Origin: Coniella vitis | Taxonomy: Eukaryota > Ascomycota > Sordariomycetes > Diaporthales > Schizoparmaceae | Direction: 5' to 3' | Length of the DNA stretch: 64,000 nt | NCBI GenBank assembly: GCA_011317545.1 | Contig: WUJK01000005.1 | Coordinates: 2,232,001 to 2,296,000 of the forward strand | Shown here: positions 56,070-64,000 of the stretch, piece after piece | How positions within the stretch are numbered: the stretch's first letter is position 1 | Layout: each line of letters starts with the position of its first letter | Program-made: the position numbers and the translations under genes | The notes under the pieces: model-generated | What the model saw: the letters and a program-made list of their open reading frames with translations, nothing else | What the model was told of the DNA's origin: nothing | Database searches by the model: none

Positions 56070-58120
56070 GGAGCAACCTGACTTCTGGGCTTCACAAAAG
56101 CAGTGCCCGCCGATTCTGCCAATGAGCATCTGCACACTACTTACTTATGGTCGGTGGCTGCCTGTATACTCTATTCTGATGCAACTACGCCCACTTGCCG
56201 CTTGAAACACTGCGGCTTGTTGAATCCTGTCTCACCGTGAGCTCACGCACTCTCTCTGCTTCAAATTGATGTGCAGCACGATGTACTATGTACGCAGCAA
56301 TGTGGGAGATTTGTGTTGAGATTATGCGCGTTGCTTCTTCGACTGCCAAGGGCATCGGTATGGAACAAGCAGCTGAGTACAGGACCTGGAATTCTTATCT
56401 TTGCTTGTTGCAGAATGTGCTTCTTCTTGACAGCTAGGCGCAGGACAAATCTCTACTGGCGTAAGGCCAGGAAAAGGCTGAGACTACTATACCGTCACAG
56501 GCAAAGTGTCATCTTGACGACAGAACCTCCCAAAGGGCCTTGAGTAGACAGACGTAGGAATGGGGAAATTGGATGCCACTGGACGAGCGTGGGTGCCAGA
56601 TCCATGGACCAGCTCTGGGAGTACATAGTATAGCGATCCGCGATCCTCTTTTGCATCAGTGGCTTCCTTCACGCCGGCATGGGTGGTGCATCCAGGGAAC
56701 TGCACGATAATACTTGCTTCTGATTCAAAAATAAGTTGGTGCAACTGTTCCCATCAATAAAACGACTCGTCTACAAATGAAAGGGAAAAGAAGAAAGAAA
56801 AAAAAAACTGTCATTCGCGGCTGGGCCGTGTAAGATGATAGGCTGGCCAGTGACCACACTGCAGCAAGCGGTACTTACATAGTACACAGGGTACAGTAAG
56901 TACGTAGTAGCGGCCAGAAGATGGAGATATGATTCTCACGCATCGACGGGGCTGACTGACTGTGCTAAAGATACGATAACAGTAAGAAGCTGACGGGCGT
57001 TCCATCCTTTTTGTCGTTTTGCTTCTGCCATAGTCAAGTCGTCTTTTTTTTTTTTTTTCTCTCTCTCTCTCTCAATCTCTAGAGACTGGGTATGCACCTC
57101 GGGCATGAAAACCGACACTTCCTTGGGAAGTCCCAAATCCCCAGCCTCGTTTCTGCTTGTCACTCCTCCAATACGGCAGACATGAGGGGGGGATTCGTCG
57201 TCTCCAGCGTTGCGTACACTTGAGCCCCATGATGAAAGAATCACGCTATGCACATGTGTAGAGTGCGCGACACGTCACGTCCTGCCCAAACCCTATTCTA
57301 ACAATATATGGGCCGCCCCCGAGGCAGGTCTGAACCAGCCACCTGGCCTGTACCTCTCGGACGATGCGCGAGAAGAAACTATGTACATACTATGTACTAG
57401 GTGAAGGAGCGCGAAAGTCTTTGGGGAGGGAGAGAAGAGCTGGGGAAGCTCAACATGGCCATCTTCCTCATGCTTTCATCGGTTTCAAAGCAATGACTAT
57501 GTAGATGTTTAGGTGGTAATTGTCCATGAATCTCCCAAACCGTATGTATGTTTGACGAAAAAAGCAATGGCAGCGACCAAGTCAACTAAAATTAGGAATC
57601 GCTGGATATTCTTTCCCGCCGTCGGTTAATAAACAAGTGATGCCCCCGATCAGCGCGCCCACATGCCGAGAGCCGCATAGCGATCCGTGTCCATGTAGAG
57701 ACATACTGGCAGTTCAAGTCCGTTGGATCTACTAGTATCTCCCTCTGTTTCCTTTTCCCCCTTCTGGAAAGAATCCGAGGATTGTGATTATCGCAGGGGC
57801 AAAAGTCGATCCGTTCAAGATCCAGATTCCCACGTCGTAGCTGTCAGTCTACTGTGGTAAGTAAAGCTACGTACACAGTATTTGCACAGAGGCTGTTGTT
57901 GTTTTGCTCTGCATAGAGACAGACAGTACGGATACTCCGTGAGGCCCCGCAACGCGAGACCTCAGCAACAGTCCTCTCTTTTTCTTGCAACATGCACATG
58001 CGTCGACGCATGGAAAAAAGGACCGAAAGATGGGATGGATCGTGAGATCCTCGGTCACATTGGGGGGATCTACCAAAGGGACAGGCACCCGGATCGTGGC
58101 ATTCTGGCTGGCTCTCTCAA

Positions 58121-58133
58121 ACACACACACACA

Positions 58134-58178
<45 letters not shown>
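58121..58178. repeat. AC then CT compound microsatellite
   Basis: About seven AC units run straight into about 21 CT units, giving polypyrimidine on the plus strand. Confidence 0.9.
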
Positions 58179-58182
<4 letters not shown>

Positions 58183-58327
58183 CTCTCCCTCTTCTCCACC
58201 TAGAACATCGATTGCTAAATCTGTGGCCAGGGGAACCCAAGCAGCATTCTGGAAAATGCTCCGCAAGGCATAACCCGGAGGAGGAAAAGGGGCGGCCATG
58301 CTACTATGTACTATATCGAGTCAGTGT

Positions 58328-58360
<33 letters not shown>
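58328..58360. repeat. GCA trinucleotide microsatellite
   Basis: Eleven uninterrupted copies. The surrounding ORFs have no family resemblance, so it is taken as non-coding. Confidence 0.85.
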
Positions 58361-60092
58361 CGGTTGGGAGCACTGGTCAATTTCCTTTTTCTTTTCGCTC
58401 TCTCTTTCCTGGTTGGGTGCTCTTTTCGTCACATTCTTGCCCTTGTTCGTTTCCCCTGGAAAATGAAAGCAACTCTCACGGAGAGAGAGAGAGAGAGAAA
58501 ACAAAACAAAAAAGAGAGAGATGTTTCTTTACTGGCGCCGCCCAAGACTCGTCGAAGAGATGTGCTAAGCGGTCCTACGTTGACATGTGTCTGATGCCTG
58601 TGCTTATGAGTGAACCCTGTCCAATAGAAGGGAGGACGGAAAACAGGCTTTCATGTGGGTGGGGTTTTGGAGTGAGAGAGAAATCCCATGCTAGGCTAGC
58701 CAGCAACCACAGGTACGTACCCAAGTACCGTCCGTCGCCGACTGCCTGCCATAGTAACTAGCTGATTTGTGGCCCAGCCAGCCCAGATACCAAGTAAGCC
58801 GCTAAGGGGCACGCTACACAAACAAGAGTTGATGAGGCTCAAGCTGTGAGACAACTGAACACAGTCTGTCAAAAGGTCCTGTCTTACTCATTCTGCGCCC
58901 CATTCTCAGAACTGCCGAACTAGTCTCACACACGGCATGGTAAATAAGGTATAAGAGGAGTGAGCGAGAAAAGTGAGTGACCACCAAGAAAGAGAGCGAG
59001 GATGGGGCCCCCTGGCCAAGAAGCGACCCGGGCCGGGCGTTTGGGTCGGCTGGCCGAAAAGAAAGTGCCCCAGAGGCCCACAGCGTTCACAGTATATCCG
59101 GCATGGCCCAAAAAAAAATAAAAGAGACGACTCTGTACACGGCTAGTTTATTATTACTTACTATGTAGCTACTTGCTCGTACAACTGGAGAGCATCTAGA
59201 AGTAGCATAGTACTAGAGCGTGCTAGTAGAAGTCGACGCCACGATCCAATGACATGCCCGCTGTTGAATCTGTTCACTTTCATCAAGGAGATATCCGAAA
59301 GCACTGTTCCAGCCAAAAAGGCCTGCTACTGTATGCCAAACACTGTGCAGTAGTAGTACATGGCAGCCTTTTCGGTTGGCCCCAAATTGCAGAGAGCGCT
59401 GGTGATTTCCTTCCCACCATGGGACGTGTACTAATGTACCCACCCAGCGCCCCCTGAACGGTGCGTAATCCTGCTAGACAGGGACGGAAATTAAAGCAGA
59501 GGGAAGAAAAAGGAGGGAAGCCATTGGGAAAGCGTCAGATGGGATAGAACGGGGGGGAGGCGGAGGGAGGAAACGGCAGGACAAGCACCGCAAAAAGAGC
59601 ATGGGTCTGTCTCTTGAGGAATTGAATTGTACTGCTGTTCTGTAGCAAAGAGCGCCGGGCCTGCTTTGCGTTGATTATTAGGAGATTTGACGAGTGGGAA
59701 AGCAAAAAAAAAAAAGTCGCAGGCCGTCGTATTTAATGTAGTTGGGTCCAGCCACACACCTGTGCACTGCTTTGCTGCAGAGCAGCCTCCTCTTTTTTTC
59801 TTGTCTCTCTCTCGCTCTCTCGCGCTCTCTCTCTTGGTTTTCCCCCCAGATTTTTGTTGTTGTTGTTGCTGTCGTTGTTGGTATTTGTTGCTGATGTTGT
59901 TGGTGATTTGATCTGCTGCGTTGTGTAACCTCTGCTCGTTCTTTGTTGGTGTATTTGTTTGCTTCTCAGCCTCAAACTAGAAGTCATTCGTTTCGGCACA
60001 AAACCAGCATCGCGCCCCCCTTTTCTACGACGTACAATTAGAGACTTTGGCGGCGACCACGACGACCATCACGACCACGACAGCGACAGCGA

Positions 60093-60195
60093 CGTGAGGA
60101 AAAAAACAAAAGAAAAGAAAGAAAAGGAAAGGAAAGGAAAAGGAGAAGAAGAAGAAAAAAACACACTCACCGATCCGGCTTCCTTTTTCCTACAG
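60093..60195 (+). other. Probable 5'-UTR intron
   Basis: GTGAGG donor, purine-rich interior and a pyrimidine tract ending TTTTTCCTACAG, 103 bp long and about 140 bp before the ATG at 60337. It suggests that a real transcript runs into the small ORF. Confidence 0.4.
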
Positions 60196-60336
60196 GCACC
60201 CGCGAATCCTCGACCTACCATCAGTGAACTTCGTTGTATATATATTTATACACATACACACACAAATCCCCAACAACGCCCGGCTCAATAACACCCGAAA
60301 AGCAAAGGCGCCTCCGCCCCAATTCACTTGTTCAAA

Positions 60337-60450
60337 ATGGTTACGGCTGTGCTTTTCTACTGCTTTGCAGTCATCATCGTCATCTTCATCCTCCTCGTCT
60401 TCATCATCATGGTGGGAAGGCTTGGAACCATTAGCTTCCGCAAGAACTAA
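60337..60450 (+). CDS. Candidate 37-residue hydrophobic membrane peptide
   Basis: The ATG has a strong context (CAAAATGG). The product starts MVTAVLFYCFAVIIVIF, is hydrophobic through residue 26, then ends with the basic tail GRLGTISFRKN, the shape of a single-pass proteolipid such as the yeast PMP1/PMP2 or OST4 class, although no sequence match to those is claimed. Upstream are a TATATATAT run (60236-60245), a CT-rich leader and a probable UTR intron, features of well-transcribed fungal genes. It is shorter than most gene finders report. The function is unknown and coding status is unproven. Confidence 0.4.
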   Translation: MVTAVLFYCFAVIIVIFILLVFIIMVGRLGTISFRKN

Positions 60451-63067
60451 TTGCGGTCCCGCTCTTCTCCCCCCCTTCTAAAAAAAAACAAAAGCAAGCG
60501 GGCGGTCCGATTCATACACCAGCTGATTTCAAGCCGCTGGATCGGGACGGGGGTTTGGGAACGGACACACGGCGAGAACGCGAGAGAGAGAAGCGAGGAA
60601 GTCGAAACACACACGAGGGGGTCAAAAGGAACAGAAGAGGAAACAACGCGCGCACGCACGCACGCACGCACGCGCTCGAGAGAGAGAGGGAGAGAGAGAA
60701 CACAGATGTCGAATGCATCTGGATTGGGCGTTCAGTGGCTATATACATTGTGCAATCCCCAATTACGACAAACTTGTTGTAATTCGGAAGCTGCACCGCC
60801 AGGGTAAACTCAACAAGCAGCAAACTCGGGCAGGGAATTGTCTTTTTATTTTATTCTTTCTTGAAAGCGGCACAAGGCCACACAATCCAAAGACGAAGAA
60901 GAAGAAGGTTGGTTATACCCCCCCACCTCCTGCACTCGTTCTTCAGAGCACATTCCAATTGTCGACCCTTTTGCAACTAACGCGTGGCTCGAATAGAACA
61001 AGCGCGCGTCTTTCGCCCTCTTCTTTTTCTTCTTCTTCTTCTTGTAGCCTTTCAAGAGAAGAGAAGAAAAACAAGAAAATCCCTCGGTCTCCTCCTCCCG
61101 CCGGGAACAAAGCCCCCCCCCCCTTCTCTAACGAAGACTTGCCTGGCGTTCCAATTGATGCAGTCAGTGGATGCTGTACAAGGAGAATGGCTGCATAAAA
61201 CACACTTCTGTTTCACCCGATAAAAAAAAAGCGGCTCAAAGTAGAGCCAGCCCCCCGGCCAATCTTTTGGGGTTTGTGGCTATTTCGTCCGAATTCTGCC
61301 TCCCGAACTTTGTTTTTTAATCCCCATTCCACGGTCGCCAAAAAGAAAAACCGACCACTTCATTCTTTTTTCTCTCAAAGATCAATCTCACAGAAGGGAC
61401 CGGTGGATTACTCTTGCATATACACACATATACACATTACAACACGTACACACTACACATCAAAGTTCTACATATATCTGTACGGGAAAGGCCGGGTTCA
61501 CAGGCGTTACGAGAGAGAGAGAGAGAGAGAGAAATGGCGGCATAACAATTTCAAAGTTTTTCACATACTACTTTACTTGTGTATGTGTATATATATGTCT
61601 TGCTTAGTTTGCGATCGAATACGGGGCGGGAATTATCATGGGTTCTTTTTTTTTTTTTTTCTTTTTTATTAATGGAGTCCAGGCGCAAGAAATACACCAA
61701 GACTACCCATCTTTATAGCTAGCTAGGTTGTGGAGCAAGACATCAATTGATCAATCCAAATGCATGTAATTTGTTCTTTTTTGCAAATAATCAAGAAGAC
61801 GCTAGATGTTGATGCCTAGGCACAGAGAACGGTTGTGTACAGTATCTATCGCATAGAATCTTCTCCTGCTAGCAGCAATGACTTCTGAGGTTGGTATGTC
61901 GAGCAAAGTCTTCAATGGCTAACGGAATTGTCATGAACCATGACTGACTTCTCACCGGCAGTATATATTCCAAGAGCAGCATCATCACATAATCCCGCAT
62001 GGTATGACATCTAGATCCCACATAAGAACAGAGCGAGTACATTTCCTGATACCCATAAAAACAAGGCTAACATATGAGATGGTAATGTCGTCGTTATATT
62101 ATAGGTCCAAACATAGAACCAGTGAAGCTGATTGGTGGCTATGCTACATTACATAGTAATAGATAGCATGTACCCGGGACATTAGTTCCGAGAGTCGATG
62201 GTCAAAATGGTCAAAAGTAATAAGACAGCTCATGAATCGATTGCGGTCTTCAATAGGGAGCGTGCCTTTTCTCAAATTATCCAAACATAATCCGCATGGC
62301 ATACATAGTAATGTATTCAGTACAGAGCGAGCACGACCTCTTAAAGCAGTTCGTACAAGAATTGACTGACTTGGAGGCGGCAGAATTGTTTTGCTCTATC
62401 ATAGACACGAGCACGTCAGAGTGTCACATCACAAATCACCCCATTTGTTGATTGATTTGTTTCTTGTCACTCAAAGAGCCAAGTTAGCGTAGACATTCGA
62501 CACTGAGATTACGTAGCCGCACATTCTCCTCGTCACCTCAATTGCCTAAAGCTTGGTATTGGTTTCTTGTCCAACATATTTCTTCATGGAGATTCTTAAC
62601 AATTCCACCGTTGGGTATCATTCGCCGTCTCTCTCTCTTTCTCTCCCTCTCCCTCTCTTTATCTATAAATACGCGCCTATAGCGCTATTCCAACCCAACG
62701 GTCAGCCAAATTCAATCTGCTTCTGCTCGAACGACATTATCCGCTCCGATGAGATTTACCCAAATAATTCTACTCCTTTTGCAATAGATCAAATCACTCA
62801 CACAAAAATATGGCGAATTGGGTCAATCAAAGGTCCCAGACAAAAGAAAAACAGCAACAGTCTAATGAGTAGTGCCGTCAGGAAGGGAAGAACAACACTA
62901 TCCCTGCCCGTCCACCCATTCAAACGCCTGCATGATATGATTGAAAATAGCAAATTAGCCCGCTGAAAACATGAGATCAAAAAGGAATTGGCAAGGGAGA
63001 TAATGCTTCGCGATGGTTCCATCAGAGGATAACAGTCGGTGCTGAACACAACAGAGTGCCAATCAAA
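60451..63067. other. Gene-free stretch
   Basis: No gene recognised. GA and CA/CG microsatellites (60640-60700, 61510-61532), AT-rich DNA from 61550 on and ACATAGTA motifs near 62151 and 62302. Confidence 0.45.
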
Positions 63068-64000
63068 TCACTCCAAGAGACCTTCTCTCAGAGCTTCAGC
63101 GTCGACATTCTGAGGAACAACTTGCGTAGGAGGGCCCTTCATCTGATGCGCAGCCCAGTACGCCGTGAATCCTGGAATCGCGCCAGCCTGGTTGATACCA
63201 AAGCTTCGCGGCGAAAAGGCCATGTCTTTGGGCGTGGATGACAATGAAGACTTCTTCTTCGCGTTAGTTTCCCGGCTGCTGGACAATGAAGCCTCGAGGA
63301 TCGACGAGCTAGCTGACTCAGTACTGGGTGAGGCAGGAACAGGCGAAAGACTCTCGGTGCCTTCCGAGGGTGCAGGACTGGACGCCACGCTAGAAACCGC
63401 CTCGACAGTGACCTTAGTATTATTGGACTTTGGGCCCCAAGGTCGCCAGTGGACGATGCGGCCAATACTTCCGCCTGATGACTGCCTTTGACCAACTGAT
63501 TCTGCTTCCGCGTCTGAAGAGGTGTCGGAGGTGATAATGAGACTCGGTAGGTTGAGAAGACTGTCACGTAGTATCAAACTTCCTCTCTTGCCGTCTGATG
63601 TTCCTAACGTGATGGTGGGTTGAGCCACCACAGAACTCAACTCTGTCTCGGCGGAGGCAGAGCCTAGAGGACGCAGCGCAAGCTGGCTGGATCGCACTTT
63701 GAGGGTATGAATGTCAAGTCCGCCACTGAGTGATATTATCGACTCCTGGGAGGATGCTCGGCGCAGTTGCGGACGGGAGTCAAAGAATGTATCGTCATAG
63801 CTAGGCAATATCGACATGTTCAGCATAGCCTCAGTCTCGATGCTGGTCGACGCGACTTGAGAGGTGATAGGCGACAGTTGAGGCGCATATTGGGAGGAAT
63901 GCGCGCTACGGCGCGCATTTTCAATGAGCCGGGGTGTTCTCTGCTTGGTAGGAGAGCTCAGAGATTCCCTACGATGCTCGTCTTCTGGCACATCACCCAA
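63068..64000 (-). CDS. Unidentified Ser-rich protein, C-terminal part (runs off the right edge)
   Basis: 310 codons remain open to the window edge; the first in-frame triplet at the edge is TTG, so the true start lies outside. The sequence is disordered and Ser/Thr/Pro-rich, with phosphorylation-like clusters (RRASSQESIISLSGG, SSSRETNAKKKSSLSS). The end is more ordered: GINQAGAIPGFTAYWAAHQM and VDAEALREGLLE. No domain is recognised. No intron is needed within the visible part. Confidence 0.6.
   Translation of the reverse strand: MGDVPEDEHRRESLSSPTKQRTPRLIENARRSAHSSQYAPQLSPITSQVASTSIETEAMLNMSILPSYDDTFFDSRPQLRRASSQESIISLSGGLDIHTLKVRSSQLALRPLGSASAETELSSVVAQPTITLGTSDGKRGSLILRDSLLNLPSLIITSDTSSDAEAESVGQRQSSGGSIGRIVHWRPWGPKSNNTKVTVEAVSSVASSPAPSEGTESLSPVPASPSTESASSSILEASLSSSRETNAKKKSSLSSTPKDMAFSPRSFGINQAGAIPGFTAYWAAHQMKGPPTQVVPQNVDAEALREGLLE

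Larger units (their letters stand above)
55549..60336. other. Gene-free, microsatellite-dense stretch
   Basis: About 4.8 kb without a convincing gene. It holds a T24 tract (56046-56069), AC and CT repeats (58121-58178), a GCA run (58328-58360), several GA and CT tracts, and seven or more ACATAGTA/TACTATGT motifs between 56284 and 59165. The right end (about 59700-60336) looks like the CT-rich promoter and leader of the small ORF at 60337. Confidence 0.5.

Noticed and set aside
58298..58761. ORFs with poly-Ala/poly-Ser/poly-Cys from the GCA repeat
   Set aside because: All frames across the trinucleotide repeat are open by chance; nothing else in them looks coding.

Overview
The window is nuclear DNA of a filamentous ascomycete (Pezizomycotina). 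The clues are short 50-150 bp spliceosomal introns with GTRAGT donors and CTAAC/CTGAC branch sites, single-copy housekeeping genes with fungal architecture (rft1, dbp3, isu1, ubp14, mad2), interrupted tRNA genes, and secreted proteins typical of plant- or insect-associated Sordariomycetes, such as the gEgh16/MAS1 family. A hypocrealean fungus is my guess, but the sequence alone does not settle this.

Layout. 0-6 kb: tail of an acyltransferase-3 gene, RFT1 (ER glycolipid translocation), and DBP3 (60S ribosome assembly helicase) convergent with it. 6.7-8.4 kb: a secreted precursor made almost entirely of two families of tandem amphipathic peptides separated by Lys-Arg sites; this is the most remarkable gene here. 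11-16 kb: a five-exon sugar transporter and a gEgh16/MAS1-like secreted protein. 16-25.7 kb: gene-poor, with one DUF1275 membrane protein. 25.7-29.7 kb: an isocitrate lyase/PEP mutase family enzyme (candidate oxaloacetate hydrolase), tRNA-Lys(UUU) and a thioredoxin. 32.7-39.6 kb: a DHA1-type MFS exporter, a small single-pass membrane protein and a secreted His/Lys/Glu-rich repeat protein. 40.9-43.6 kb: two eroded genes for secreted enzymes (glutaminase-A-like and quinoprotein/PVA-dehydrogenase-like). 44-48.8 kb: tRNA-Glu(UUC), a Rossmann-fold protein and an SVOP-like MFS transporter. 49.6-55.5 kb: a dense housekeeping block, ISU1, UBP14 and MAD2. 55.5-64 kb: nearly gene-free and rich in microsatellites, with a 37-codon hydrophobic ORF behind a probable 5'-UTR intron and the 3' end of an unidentified Ser-rich protein.

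The genes do not form an obvious biosynthetic cluster. Housekeeping genes sit in compact blocks, while secreted or transport genes and relics are scattered through long spacers. Exon junctions were worked out by hand; every multi-exon model given keeps an open frame with a total length divisible by three. A palindromic motif, TACATAGTACTATGTA, and its half-site TACTATGT recur throughout the non-coding DNA far more often than chance predicts.
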